Counted from the stretch's first letter, positions 39,118 through 48,201 are shown. The stretch is DNA of 64,000 bases from Oceanospirillum sp048268485 (GCA_048268485.1 JBLWVL010000003.1:81877-145876); one strand, 5' to 3'. Translations and numbers: made by a program. Notes: a model not told the origin generated them from the letters alone.

Positions 39118-39146
39118 AGGATATAAGGATCAAAGCCTGCAGACAA
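39118..39146 (-). promoter_or_regulatory. Probable rnpB promoter
   Basis: On the minus strand TTGTCT (39141-39146) and TATCCT (39118-39123) are 17 bases apart. The predicted start, seven to ten bases past the -10, coincides with the P1-defined 5' end of RNase P RNA at 39108. Confidence 0.65.
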
Positions 39147-39170
39147 CCAGTTTTTAAGCAAAAAAAGTTG

Positions 39171-39195
39171 AAAAGGGTCTCAAATCCTGAGAACC
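39171..39195 (-). terminator. Possible terminator after rsmI
   Basis: Stem of GGTTCTCA with TGAGACC (39188-39195 and 39176-39182), with one bulged base and a five-base loop. It is followed on the minus strand by CTTTTC and then a longer T run. It lies about 95 bases past the rsmI stop and would insulate the rnpB promoter. Confidence 0.45.
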
Positions 39196-39288
39196 AGCAG
39201 CATAACCCAAAAATCAGGCTAACGATCAACCCGCTCCCAGGCTCGACCTCTGACCACAACTCTCTATTCTGTTATCACAACGTCATTA

Positions 39289-40134
39289 TCAGGATTTTTG
39301 TAGCTCAAGGGCCTGCTGATAAAGTGCATTCTTTTTCTGGCCGGTGATCTTGGCGCACAGAGCTGCAGCTTGCTTAACAGGTAACTCTTCAAGCAATACT
39401 TTAAGCACCTTTTCTGCAGAGACCGCCGCCGCTTCTTCATCCTCTTTAACCGGAGCACCGGCAACAACAAGCACAAACTCCCCTCTCTGCTGATTAGCGT
39501 CAGCCTGAATCCAGATCAAAACGTCTTCCAATGTTCCTGTATAAAAAGTCTCAAAAGTCTTGGTAATCTCACGGGCAACTGTGATCAAACGCTCACCACC
39601 CAGCACCTCCGCCATATCCGTCAAAGAGTCGACGATTCGGTGCGGTGATTCATAAAACACCAAGGTTCTCGTTTCTTCTTCTACCTGAAGTAGCTGCTTT
39701 TTACGGCCACTGCTTTTAGCCGGTAAAAAGCCTTCAAAACAGAACCGGTCTGTTGGCATACCCGCTGCGGATAATGCGCTTACCAGTGCGCAAGGCCCCG
39801 GGATGGGAATCACCTGAAAACCAGCCTGCCGAACGGCCTGGACCACATGAAACCCGGGATCAGAAATCAAAGGTGTTCCCGCGTCCGAAACCAGTGCGAT
39901 ACTCTGACCTGCTGACAGCTCCGCCAGCACCTTCTCAATACGCTGTTGTTCATTGTGGTCGTGTACCGAAAACAAAGGCTTATTGATCGCAAAATGCATC
40001 AGCAGCTGCCGGGTATGCCGGGTGTCCTCTGCCGCAATCAGGTCCACAGACCGCAGCACCTTAAGTGCACGCTCGGAAATATCGGCAAGATTACCAATCG
40101 GCGTAGCAACCACGTACAATATGGACTCGGACAT
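39289..40134 (-). CDS. rsmI: 16S rRNA (cytidine(1402)-2'-O)-methyltransferase RsmI
   Basis: SAM-dependent ribose methyltransferase acting on the same nucleotide as RsmH. Family signatures are LYVVATPIGNLADISERAL, DTRHTRQLL, LVSDAGTPLISDPGFHVV and VFYESPHRI. The protein has 281 residues. The ATG at 40134 has GAGGG seven bases upstream and begins MSESILYVVATPIGN; an upstream in-frame start would add 18 unrelated residues. It is divergent from lpoA, a pairing conserved in many gammaproteobacteria. Confidence 0.96.
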   Translation of the reverse strand: MSESILYVVATPIGNLADISERALKVLRSVDLIAAEDTRHTRQLLMHFAINKPLFSVHDHNEQQRIEKVLAELSAGQSIALVSDAGTPLISDPGFHVVQAVRQAGFQVIPIPGPCALVSALSAAGMPTDRFCFEGFLPAKSSGRKKQLLQVEEETRTLVFYESPHRIVDSLTDMAEVLGGERLITVAREITKTFETFYTGTLEDVLIWIQADANQQRGEFVLVVAGAPVKEDEEAAAVSAEKVLKVLLEELPVKQAAALCAKITGQKKNALYQQALELQKS

Positions 40135-40224
40135 TCTGAAACCCTCTGTTAACGGTTTTGAAAAAGAAATATCGGTTTCTGAACACAATACCGATCATCA
40201 TGATTTGTGAATAAGAGTTTGCCT

Positions 40225-42126
40225 ATGCCAGCCAGTGAACAGCGATACCCTAATCCAAACCTTAAAACACCCATTAAACTTTATCGCTGGCTTGCCGTAC
40301 CTGTCATCGTTCTACTGGCAGCCTGCTCAGGCGCACCAACAAACCAGTCAACGCCAGATAGCGGAGCCGCAGGCTCACAGGAAATTCAGCTAACCGCGGA
40401 AGACCTTTTATTACTGGCCCAACAATCCAGCTTTGATCAGTCTCAGATCTACCAGCTTCGGGCCGCGGAGATTCTAGCACAGGAAGGCAAACCGAATGCA
40501 GCTCTGACCATCCTGGAAAAAATTCACGCCTATCGCCTGCCATTTAGCCTGCAGAAACGCTTTGTCTTTCTGTCCGCCGAATTAAGCCTTGGTACTGGCG
40601 AAGGCTGGCAAGCACTTATTGCGCTGAACAACACCGGTAGCCTGATTTATGATCGCCTAACCCCCACCGAGCAGATGTCCCTGACGGCTTATCGCGCCCA
40701 TGCTTACGGTATACTGGGCTACCATGAATCCAGTGCCCGTGAATATCTTACTTTGGCACGACAACAAACAGGCCTACCTGCTCAACAAGCCTATGAGCAA
40801 CTCTGGCAATCTCTTCTGAATATTACCCTGGATGATATTCGTACACTTATGGACAGCGAAGAAGACAAAGAGCTACTGGGGTGGCTTGACCTGGCCCGCG
40901 TCCGTAAAGAGGCTGCTAACAACCTGGACCAATTCAACACAGAGCTAACCCGTTGGCTCGGGCAGTGGAGTGACCACCCAGGCGCACAAGCCTTGCCGAA
41001 AGATATGGCCTTTCTTGTAGAAATCAGTCGCAACCCTATCCAGCATATCGCCGTCTTCCTGCCTCAGTCAGGCTCACTCGCACGGGCTGGTAATGCGATT
41101 CGCGATGGCATTATCGCTGCGTCAGTAGATGCCAGGGCACAATCTGCTGCCACACCTAAACTAAGCTTTTTTGACAGCAACACCCTAAGCCTGGATGAGC
41201 TTTACCACTCAGCAATGGCCGCTGGTGCTGAAGTTGTCATCGGCCCTCTTTCCAAAAGTAAAGTCAGCGAACTACAGAAACGGGAGACACTTGCTCTGCC
41301 AACATTGGCACTTAACTACGGCACTTACGAAAAGACAATAAATCCCCATCTTTTTCAATATGCAATTTCAGCAGAGGATGAAGCATCTCAGGCTGCAGTA
41401 ACCGCCTGGCAGGATGGTAAAAAGCGAGCACTGACTCTTACTCCAGGAAATGACTGGGGCGGGCGGGCATTAACCGCCTTCGAAACAACCTGGTCTGAAC
41501 AGGGCGGTACTGTAGCGGAAACAGCCATGTATTCTAATAAGACCAATCTTGGCCTCACCATTGAAAAAATGCTGGAAGTCGACAAGAGCGAACGCCGATG
41601 GCGTCGTATAAGCCAGATCCTTGATCAAAAAATAGAATTTGAACCCCGGCGACGTCAGGATGTTGATATGATGTTTCTGGTCGCAACACCCGCAACGGCA
41701 CGCCAGGTTAAACCCGCACTGGCTTTTTATTACGCCGCAGATCTGCCAGTTTATGCTACCTCCCATTTATATAATGGTAAGCCCTCGCCAGCCAGAGACC
41801 AGGACCTTAACGGAATCCACTTCTGTGATATTCCCTGGTTCCTGGAAAACAGCTCCAGTTTAAAGCGCCAAATCACCAGCGCCTGGCCCGAAGAAACCAA
41901 CCATTACGGCCGGTTATTTGCCATGGGCAGCGATGCACTGCAACTGGCAGGCCGATTGAGGATGTTACAAGCCCTGCCTGACAGTAAAGTATACGGAGCC
42001 ACAGGCGCACTCTCTATGCGCCCTAATCAAAGAGTTCAACGCCAGCTGGAATGGGCAACCTTTGTTCGGGGTCAGCCTGTTATGCGCCAATACCTGGCAT
42101 CACCCGGCACCAAAAGCGACGGTTAA
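40225..42126 (+). CDS. lpoA: Penicillin-binding protein activator LpoA (lipoprotein)
   Basis: Outer-membrane lipoprotein that activates the bifunctional synthase PBP1A. The signal peptide ends in the lipobox LLAAC, giving lipidation near residue 27. An N-terminal TPR-like helical domain (about 60-260) precedes a periplasmic-binding-protein-like domain starting near HIAVFLPQSGSLARAGNAIRDG. The protein has 633 residues from the ATG at 40225, which has AAGAG seven bases upstream. A GTG at 40207 would add six residues. The Pseudomonas homologue occupies the same site, next to rsmI. Confidence 0.93.
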   Translation: MPASEQRYPNPNLKTPIKLYRWLAVPVIVLLAACSGAPTNQSTPDSGAAGSQEIQLTAEDLLLLAQQSSFDQSQIYQLRAAEILAQEGKPNAALTILEKIHAYRLPFSLQKRFVFLSAELSLGTGEGWQALIALNNTGSLIYDRLTPTEQMSLTAYRAHAYGILGYHESSAREYLTLARQQTGLPAQQAYEQLWQSLLNITLDDIRTLMDSEEDKELLGWLDLARVRKEAANNLDQFNTELTRWLGQWSDHPGAQALPKDMAFLVEISRNPIQHIAVFLPQSGSLARAGNAIRDGIIAASVDARAQSAATPKLSFFDSNTLSLDELYHSAMAAGAEVVIGPLSKSKVSELQKRETLALPTLALNYGTYEKTINPHLFQYAISAEDEASQAAVTAWQDGKKRALTLTPGNDWGGRALTAFETTWSEQGGTVAETAMYSNKTNLGLTIEKMLEVDKSERRWRRISQILDQKIEFEPRRRQDVDMMFLVATPATARQVKPALAFYYAADLPVYATSHLYNGKPSPARDQDLNGIHFCDIPWFLENSSSLKRQITSAWPEETNHYGRLFAMGSDALQLAGRLRMLQALPDSKVYGATGALSMRPNQRVQRQLEWATFVRGQPVMRQYLASPGTKSDG

Positions 42127-42176
42127 AACAATAGTCAACAGATAGTAAACGAATACACTTAGCAAGGATGCTTCCC

Positions 42177-42542
42177 ATGAGTTCACCTACACAGAAAACC
42201 GGTCATAGCGCGGAAGAAGTTGCCGAGTACTACCTCGAACAGCAAGGGCTAACGCCCATCGAGCGTAATGTCTATTTCAAAACAGGGGAGATCGATCTGG
42301 TTATGCGCGACAAAGCCACCCTGGTGTTTGTTGAAGTTCGCTTCCGTAAAAACAGCTATTTCGGCAGCCCAGCTGAAACTGTAACCCGAAGCAAACAGGA
42401 AAAACTGATTCGTACCGCACTGCTTTATTGTCAGAAAAATAAAATAGATACGCCCTGGCGCATTGATGTTGTGGCCATAGCCCACAACCCGAGAAAAACA
42501 GTGCCTGAGATCAACTGGATACCATCGGCCATCACGGCCTGA
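42177..42542 (+). CDS. YraN family (UPF0102) nuclease-like protein
   Basis: Small soluble protein with a restriction-endonuclease-like fold. The PD-(D/E)XK-type residues are visible in GEIDLVMRD and FVEVRFRK, so a metal-dependent nuclease activity is plausible though unproven for the family. GHSAEEVAEYYLEQQG is the typical N-terminal helix. The protein has 121 residues from the ATG at 42177, which has AAGGA nine bases upstream. It lies between lpoA and diaA, the conserved order. Confidence 0.9.
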   Translation: MSSPTQKTGHSAEEVAEYYLEQQGLTPIERNVYFKTGEIDLVMRDKATLVFVEVRFRKNSYFGSPAETVTRSKQEKLIRTALLYCQKNKIDTPWRIDVVAIAHNPRKTVPEINWIPSAITA

Positions 42543-42558
42543 ATTTTGAGAAACCACC

Positions 42559-43155
42559 ATGGACTTACAAGACCGCATTATCGCAAACTTCCATAGCAGC
42601 ATCGACTCTCAGGCCACCGCGAGCGAAATACTACCGCCACTGCTCGAACATGCCAGTGCATTAATGGTGAACGGCCTGATCAATGACAACAAGATACTGA
42701 CTTGTGGTAACGGCGGCTCTGCAGCACTTGCCCAACATTTTGCGTCTGAAATGCTGAACAGATATGAGAAGGACCGCCCCAGCCTACCGGCAATGGCCCT
42801 ATCAACAGACAGCTCAACCCTGACTGCAATTGCCAACAGCGCTAGCTTTAATGAAATTTTCTCTAAACAGGTTCTTGCTCTGGGTCAGCCCGGTGACATT
42901 CTGCTGGTCATCACATCCAGCTGCAAATCCAATAATGTTGTTCAGGCTGTACAAGCTGCCCATGAACGCGGCATGACGGTTATCGCCCTGACTGGAGGCG
43001 ATGGTGGTGACGTAGCCTCGTTATTGAGTAGTGAAGATTTTGAAATTCGTATTCCGGCCAACCAACCAAGCCGTATTCAGGAGGTCCAGCTACTGGCAAT
43101 GCACTGTCTGTGCGACCTGATCGACTATCAGTTATTTGGTGCGATGGAGGGCTGA
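42559..43155 (+). CDS. diaA: SIS-domain protein, DiaA / GmhA family
   Basis: Single SIS-domain protein. By gene order (lpoA-yraN-diaA) and the ending LTGGDGGDVASLLSSEDFEIRIP it matches DiaA, a DnaA-binding factor that promotes timely initiation. Phosphoheptose isomerase GmhA is a close relative, and Pseudomonas copies are often named gmhA. The sugar-phosphate loop TCGNGGSAALAQHFASEM is intact. The second loop reads ITSSCKSNN, where most relatives have TSGNS or TRGNS, so isomerase activity is doubtful. The protein has 198 residues. The usual next gene, dolP, is absent. Confidence 0.88.
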   Translation: MDLQDRIIANFHSSIDSQATASEILPPLLEHASALMVNGLINDNKILTCGNGGSAALAQHFASEMLNRYEKDRPSLPAMALSTDSSTLTAIANSASFNEIFSKQVLALGQPGDILLVITSSCKSNNVVQAVQAAHERGMTVIALTGGDGGDVASLLSSEDFEIRIPANQPSRIQEVQLLAMHCLCDLIDYQLFGAMEG

Positions 43156-43185
43156 CCGCGCCCTCCCATGACTCAATCATTGGAT

Positions 43186-43218
43186 ACAAAAAAGGCGTCT
43201 TGCGACGCCTTTCGTTTT
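43186..43218. terminator. Bidirectional terminator between diaA and sspB
   Basis: Perfect 9-bp stem AAAGGCGTC/GACGCCTTT (43191-43199, 43204-43212) with a four-base loop. The minus strand has a six-T run after the stem, ending sspAB. The plus strand has CGTTTT, ending diaA. Confidence 0.9.
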
Positions 43219-43247
43219 AGTCAGCCAAAGCCAACCCAGCCTGAAAA

Positions 43248-43664
43248 CTATTTAACCACACGCAGCGATGGTCGCTTACTTTCAGACCCTTTCTCTTCCC
43301 TGACAGACTCTTTTTCAACTGCAACAGGTCCTTTTGGCTCAGGATCGGGCAACTCAGGCTCATGACCGAAAGCCATTCCCTGACCATTTTCTTTTGCGTA
43401 AATCGCTAATACCGCTGCAGCAGGTACATAAACCTGCTGCGGCACACCGCCAAAACGGGCAGAGAAAGTAACGGCTTCATTAGAGATATCCAACTCTCGT
43501 ACAGCATTCATGGCGATATTAAGAACAATCTGGCCATCCTGAATATGCTGAGAGGGCACCATCACATTTTCAATGGTGGCATCCACAGCCAGGTATGGAG
43601 TCAAATCGTTGTCAGCTAACCATTCATACAGCGCACGAATCAGATATGGACGACTGGAAGACAT
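43248..43664 (-). CDS. sspB: ClpXP protease specificity-enhancing factor SspB
   Basis: Adaptor that binds ssrA-tagged proteins and delivers them to ClpXP. The N-terminal domain has RPYLIRALYEWLADNDLTPY and NEAVTFSARFGGVPQQVYVP. A flexible acidic linker follows. The C-terminus PSLRVVK is the ClpX-binding tail. The protein has 138 residues. It lies 15 bases after sspA in the same operon. Confidence 0.96.
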   Translation of the reverse strand: MSSSRPYLIRALYEWLADNDLTPYLAVDATIENVMVPSQHIQDGQIVLNIAMNAVRELDISNEAVTFSARFGGVPQQVYVPAAAVLAIYAKENGQGMAFGHEPELPDPEPKGPVAVEKESVREEKGSESKRPSLRVVK

Positions 43665-43679
43665 AACAGATCCAATTAA

Positions 43680-44312
43680 TTACAGGCGCATATCGCGTTC
43701 TGCTTCAGATAGACTTGCCTGAAACGCTTCGCGATTGAAAAGGCGGTTATTCATATAAGAGATGAGCGGTTTAACCTGCTGTTCCGGCAAATCAATACCC
43801 AGAGCAGGCAAACGCCACAAAATTGGAGCAATACAGCAATCGACGATTGTGAACTCTTCATTCATGAAGTATGGCAGCTCTTCAAAAATAGGGCTGATAC
43901 CGATTAAACCTTCACGCAGTTCTTTACGCGCCTGCTCAACCGCTTTTTCATCTTTATTAGCAGTAATGATATCCACATGAACACACCATTCACGCTGAAT
44001 ACGATGCATCCAAAGGCGGCTTTGAGCACGCGCTACAGGATAAACCGGTAATAGCGGTGGATGTGGGAAACGCTCATCCAGATATTCCATCATCACATTG
44101 GGTTCATAAAGAACCAGATCGCGATCTACCAGAGTGGGCAGGCTGTTATAAGGATTGATATCGGCCAACTCAGCAGGCTTATTGGCTTCAAGACAATCCA
44201 GAATATCAACAGCAACTCCCTTTTCTGCTAGCACAATACGCACACGATGGCTGTAATGATCTTCACCGTTGGAATAAAACGTCATCGAAGAACGCTTGGC
44301 TGCTACACCCAT
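43680..44312 (-). CDS. sspA: Stringent starvation protein A
   Basis: Glutathione-S-transferase-fold protein that binds RNA polymerase and alters transcription during starvation. The N-terminal thioredoxin-like domain reads SMTFYSNGEDHYSHRVRIVLAEKG. YNSLPTLVDRDLVLYEPNVM follows. The GST catalytic residue is not conserved in the family. The protein has 210 residues. It is followed by sspB and preceded by a terminator after petC. Confidence 0.96.
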   Translation of the reverse strand: MGVAAKRSSMTFYSNGEDHYSHRVRIVLAEKGVAVDILDCLEANKPAELADINPYNSLPTLVDRDLVLYEPNVMMEYLDERFPHPPLLPVYPVARAQSRLWMHRIQREWCVHVDIITANKDEKAVEQARKELREGLIGISPIFEELPYFMNEEFTIVDCCIAPILWRLPALGIDLPEQQVKPLISYMNNRLFNREAFQASLSEAERDMRL

Positions 44313-44371
44313 TGTCTAACCCCTATCAAATTTTCAGGCTCAATATAAAAGCATATCTTTGCTCTCAGAGC

Positions 44372-44405
44372 AAAAAAAGCGCGCAACCGCAAAGGGCTGC
44401 ACGCT
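44372..44405 (-). terminator. Terminator after petABC
   Basis: On the minus strand an 11-bp stem (44395-44405 with 44378-44388, two G-U pairs) is followed by seven T residues. It lies 22 bases past the cytochrome c1 stop and separates the respiratory operon from sspAB. Confidence 0.88.
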
Positions 44406-44426
44406 CTTCATATCCCTGGCGGACGA

Positions 44427-45188
44427 TTAGTGAATATCGCGCCAGTACTCTTTCTTCAGCAGATATGCGAAGAAGAACAGAATAACGATGAAACCTAACA
44501 CCCAAGGTGCAATACGGTTGCTTTCCAGCTTGGAAGGCTCACCGGCATATACCAGGAAGTTAGTCAGGTCATAGACCGCTTTATCGAACTCGGCCTTGCT
44601 CATCGCACCCTCTTTGGTAATTTTCAGGCAGCTTTCGCCCACCTGGTTACCCGTCAGAGGATCGAGTTCTGCTACATGATGGTTCGGATCACAAACCTTC
44701 TCCTGAATCCCCTGCAGAGGAGCCAGAACGTTTGGCATACCTACGTCAGGGAATACAGTGTTATTTACCCCCCATGGACGGCTCTCATCCGCATAGAAGC
44801 TACGCAGGTAGGTGTAGATCCAATCCGCACCACGCAGACGGGCCTCCAGACTCAGATCAGGAGGAGCCGCACCAAACCATACAGCAGCATCTTCTTTCTG
44901 CATCGCAATGCGCATCTGATCGTTATACTTCAGAGAGCTGCTGAAAATCAGATTTTCTTCGATCACATCCTGAGGAATACCTAAGTCTTCAGCAGTACGT
45001 GCGAAACGCTGGAACTGTGCAGAGTGACAACCCATACAGTAGTTCACAAACAGTTTTGCACCGTTCTGCAGAGACGCTTTGTCATACAGATCAGGTTCCA
45101 TTTTATCCAGGTGAACATTACCGCCACCTGCTGCAAGCGCCGTAAACGGTACCAGCGCTAAAATCAGTGCAATCAGTTGCTTTTTCAT
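44427..45188 (-). CDS. petC: Cytochrome c1 of the bc1 complex
   Basis: Membrane-anchored c-type cytochrome that passes electrons from the Rieske centre to soluble cytochrome c. A cleavable Sec signal (about residues 1-19) precedes the haem attachment motif CMGCH. A C-terminal membrane helix (VLGFIVILFFFAYLLKKEYW) anchors the domain. The protein has 253 residues. The start overlaps the petB stop (TAATG). It is the last gene of the petABC operon. Confidence 0.96.
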   Translation of the reverse strand: MKKQLIALILALVPFTALAAGGGNVHLDKMEPDLYDKASLQNGAKLFVNYCMGCHSAQFQRFARTAEDLGIPQDVIEENLIFSSSLKYNDQMRIAMQKEDAAVWFGAAPPDLSLEARLRGADWIYTYLRSFYADESRPWGVNNTVFPDVGMPNVLAPLQGIQEKVCDPNHHVAELDPLTGNQVGESCLKITKEGAMSKAEFDKAVYDLTNFLVYAGEPSKLESNRIAPWVLGFIVILFFFAYLLKKEYWRDIH

Positions 45189-46444
45189 TAGCCTGTCACC
45201 CTCTCTGGCACTGGTTTAGTGGATTCAAACTTGGTGTACCAAGGCATCAGAATGAAATACGCGAAGTAGATCGCAGTACACAGCTGAGCCACAGCAGTCC
45301 GGCCCGGAGTAGAAGGCAGCGCACCCAGAACACCCAAAATGACGAAGCTGATTGCAAAAAGAACCAGGAAAATCTTACTGATCCAGCCTTTGTAACGCAT
45401 CGAGCGCACAGGGCTCTTGTCCAACCATGGCAGAACAAACAGAATTGCAATCGCACCACCCATAACAACTACACCCCAGAATTTAGCGTCTAAGCCAAAC
45501 ATAGGGAAGGTAATCGCACGCAGCATCGCGTAGAACGGTGTAAAGTACCAAACTGGAGCAATGTGATCAGGTGTTTTCAATGCATTAGCCGGCTCAAAGT
45601 TTGGCGCTTCAATGAAGTAGCCACCCATGGTCGGTGCATAGAAAATAATTGAGCAAAACACAAACAGGAACACCGCTACACCGACAATATCTTTCAGGGT
45701 GTAGTAAGGGTGGAATGGAATGCCGTCCAGCGGAATACCATTTTCATCTTTGTGTTTCTTAATATCGTTACCGTCCGGGTTGTTAGAACCCACTTCGTGC
45801 AGAGCAATGATGTGCAGAACAACCAGAGCCAGCAGAACGATCGGCAGCGCAACAACATGCAATGCGAAGAAACGGTTCAGAGTGATACCGGAGATCAGAA
45901 AGTCACCCCGCACCCACTGAGCCAGATCAGGGCCAATAGCCGGGATCGCAGTGAACAGGGAGATAATTACCTGTGCACCCCAGTAAGACATCTGTCCCCA
46001 TGGCAACAGGTAGCCCATGAAAGCTTCAGCCATCAGCGCCAGGTAGATCGCCATACCGAAGATCCAGATCAGTTCACGAGGCGCTTTGTACGAGCCGTAC
46101 ATCATGCCGCGGAACATATGCAGATAAACCACCACGAAGAACGCAGAAGCGCCTGTGGAGTGCATATAGCGCAGCAACCAGCCGTATTCCACATCACGCA
46201 TGATGTATTCAACGGAAGCAAATGCACCCTCAGCACTTGGGTTAAAGCTCATCGTCAGCCAGATACCGGTCAGAATCTGGTTAACCAGTACTAACAGGGC
46301 CAAGGAGCCGAAGAAGTACCAGAAGTTGAAGTTTTTCGGAGCATAGTACTTGCTCAGGTGATCTTCCCACATCGCCGTAGCCGGGAAACGATCATCAATC
46401 CAACCCATCAGGCCTGGATTACCCTTGTTACGGTTACCAGCCAT
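45188..46444 (-). CDS. petB: Cytochrome b of the bc1 complex
   Basis: Integral quinol-oxidising subunit with two b haems. Helix B and D histidine ligands are in RYMHSTGASAFFVVVYLHMF and FALHVVALPIVLLALVVLHI. The quinol-site motif PEWY is replaced here by PVWYFTPFYAMLR, a common proteobacterial variant. GYLLPWGQMSYWGAQVI is universal. The protein has 418 residues and eight helices. It overlaps petA and petC by one base each. Confidence 0.97.
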   Translation of the reverse strand: MAGNRNKGNPGLMGWIDDRFPATAMWEDHLSKYYAPKNFNFWYFFGSLALLVLVNQILTGIWLTMSFNPSAEGAFASVEYIMRDVEYGWLLRYMHSTGASAFFVVVYLHMFRGMMYGSYKAPRELIWIFGMAIYLALMAEAFMGYLLPWGQMSYWGAQVIISLFTAIPAIGPDLAQWVRGDFLISGITLNRFFALHVVALPIVLLALVVLHIIALHEVGSNNPDGNDIKKHKDENGIPLDGIPFHPYYTLKDIVGVAVFLFVFCSIIFYAPTMGGYFIEAPNFEPANALKTPDHIAPVWYFTPFYAMLRAITFPMFGLDAKFWGVVVMGGAIAILFVLPWLDKSPVRSMRYKGWISKIFLVLFAISFVILGVLGALPSTPGRTAVAQLCTAIYFAYFILMPWYTKFESTKPVPERVTG

Positions 46445-47037
46445 TATGCTTTCTCCTGATCTACACCGATGACAATAATATCATCAGACTCGTATTTATA
46501 GGGAGGCACTTCAAGGTTTACAGGGGCAGGTACACCCTTATAAACACGGCCGGACAGGTCAAATCGGGAACCATGACACGGACAGAAGAAGCCACCCAAC
46601 CAGTCCTCACCCAGATCAGCTGGAGCTATTTCCGGACGATAGGTAGGAGAACAACCTAAGTGAGTACAGATACCGATCATCACGGCGTACTCTGGCTTAA
46701 TAGAGCGCAGCACACCCGTAATATACTCAGGCTGCTGAGGAACTTCTGAATTTGGATCAGCAACCTGATCATTCAGTTTTTCCAGATTCGCCATCATCTC
46801 AGGCGTGCGGTTAATAACCCATACAGGTTTACCACGCCATTCAATGGTCATTTGCTGACCCGGTTGCAGCTTAGAAATATCAGCTTTAGCCGGAGCACCT
46901 GCCGCCCGTGCTTTCGCACTGGGGTTCCAGGATGCTACAAAGGGAACCGCTACCCCCACAACGCCCACTGCACCAACTGCAGATGTCGCGCCAAGAAGGA
47001 AACGGCGACGCCCTTTGTTTACGCCGTCATTACTCAT
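46444..47037 (-). CDS. petA: Rieske iron-sulfur subunit of the bc1 complex
   Basis: Carries the [2Fe-2S] cluster of the bc1 complex. Cluster ligands are in CTHLGCSP and CPCHGSRFDLSG. The N-terminus has a twin-arginine signal (GRRRFLLGA) that doubles as the membrane anchor. The protein has 197 residues from the ATG at 47037, which has GAGAG eight bases upstream. An upstream in-frame start would add 17 residues before the Tat motif. It is the first gene of petABC. Confidence 0.96.
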   Translation of the reverse strand: MSNDGVNKGRRRFLLGATSAVGAVGVVGVAVPFVASWNPSAKARAAGAPAKADISKLQPGQQMTIEWRGKPVWVINRTPEMMANLEKLNDQVADPNSEVPQQPEYITGVLRSIKPEYAVMIGICTHLGCSPTYRPEIAPADLGEDWLGGFFCPCHGSRFDLSGRVYKGVPAPVNLEVPPYKYESDDIIVIGVDQEKA

Positions 47038-47366
47038 CGTAAGGTCTCTCCCATCAACCAACCCGTTAAATTTCAAAGGGTTATGCAACTTAAATTAAGC
47101 AACTTAACCCGTTGCCATTTTTCACGGAAAATAAATGGCACAAATAGTAAAAAAATCGGCACCGCAACACAAGGGAATATAACCCTGTAAAAATAATGCC
47201 TTAGTTGCATAGCTACTGTGAAGGCAGCAAGGTTAAACCTTACCACTTAAAGCCGCTTGAGCCAGATCAACTTTGAGGTAGATAGTTGTGTTACGGGCAA
47301 AAAAAACGCCCAGACGCAAGGGCCTGAGCGCTTTTTGATAACAAACCAATAAGGTCTGTAAGCGAA
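47038..47366. other. Intergenic region between rpsI and petA
   Basis: About 330 bases. It holds the rpsI terminator (47299-47330) and must contain the petABC promoter. On the minus strand TATATT and TACTAT are possible -10 elements, but no matching -35 is convincing. The TACTAT candidate has a TTGTGT 17 bases upstream, only three of six matches. No ORF with an SD was seen. Confidence 0.35.
47299..47330 (-). terminator. Terminator after rpsI
   Basis: On the minus strand the stem CGCTCAG/CTGGGCG (47324-47330 with 47307-47313, one G-U pair) is followed by eight T residues. It lies about 37 bases past the rpsI stop. Confidence 0.88.
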
Positions 47367-47759
47367 TTAACGCTTGGAGAACTGTGGACGCTTACGTGCT
47401 TTACGCAGACCCACTTTCTTACGCTCAACCTTACGAGCATCACGGGTTACGTAACCAGCTTCACGCAGAGCTTTACGTAGAGTCTCATCATACTCCAGCA
47501 GTGCACGGGTAATACCGTGACGGATAGCGCCAGCCTGACCAAAATCACCACCGCCTTTAACGGTAATATTCAGGTCAAACTTTTCAGTGTTCTCTGTCAG
47601 CTCAAGAGGCTGACGCACAACGATACGTGCAGTAACACGACCGAAGTATTCATCCAGAGGCAGACCGTTAACAACGATGTTACCAGAACCAGCGCGCATA
47701 AATACACGAGCTGTAGAGGTCTTACGACGACCGGTACCGTAATACTGAGTTGCAGACAT
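47367..47759 (-). CDS. rpsI: 30S ribosomal protein S9
   Basis: Small-subunit protein whose C-terminal tail reaches the P-site tRNA. YYGTGRRKTSTARVFMRAGSG is the N-terminal signature, and the tail ends RKRPQFSKR with the invariant terminal arginine. The protein has 130 residues. It lies 13 bases after rplM in the universal rplM-rpsI operon. Confidence 0.99.
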   Translation of the reverse strand: MSATQYYGTGRRKTSTARVFMRAGSGNIVVNGLPLDEYFGRVTARIVVRQPLELTENTEKFDLNITVKGGGDFGQAGAIRHGITRALLEYDETLRKALREAGYVTRDARKVERKKVGLRKARKRPQFSKR

Positions 47760-47772
47760 GTTTATCTTCCTA

Positions 47773-48201
47773 TTAAAGTTTCAGTTCTTGCGGCTGTTGT
47801 GCTGCGTGTGGGTGATTTTCACCAGCGTACACTTTCAGCTTCGCCTGCATTGCACGACCCAGAGGGCCTTTTGGAAGCATGCCTTTAACGGCCAGTTGGA
47901 TAACGCGCTCAGGAGCGTGATCGATCATCTGGTTGAAAGACATAGACTTGATACCGCCGATGTAACCGGTGTGACGGTAGTACATTTTGTCTTTTGCTTT
48001 ATTACCAGTAACCTTCACTTTCTCAGCATTAACAACAACCAGGTAGTCACCGGTGTCAACGTGAGGTGTGTACTCAGCCTTATGTTTACCGCGCAGGCGA
48101 CGAGCCAGCTCAGTAGCCAAACGACCCAGTGTAAGACCTTCTGCGTCGACAACATACCAGTCGCGCTTTACGGTCTCTGGTTTTGCACTAAAAGTTTTCA
48201 T
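47773..48201 (-). CDS. rplM: 50S ribosomal protein L13
   Basis: Early-assembling large-subunit protein. DWYVVDAEGLTLGRLATELA and YRHTGYIGGIKSM are family signatures. The protein has 142 residues. In E. coli, L13 represses its own mRNA by binding the leader. Here the leader is about 110 bases long if the promoter at 48322-48350 is used, so similar control is possible but not shown. Confidence 0.99.
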   Translation of the reverse strand: MKTFSAKPETVKRDWYVVDAEGLTLGRLATELARRLRGKHKAEYTPHVDTGDYLVVVNAEKVKVTGNKAKDKMYYRHTGYIGGIKSMSFNQMIDHAPERVIQLAVKGMLPKGPLGRAMQAKLKVYAGENHPHAAQQPQELKL

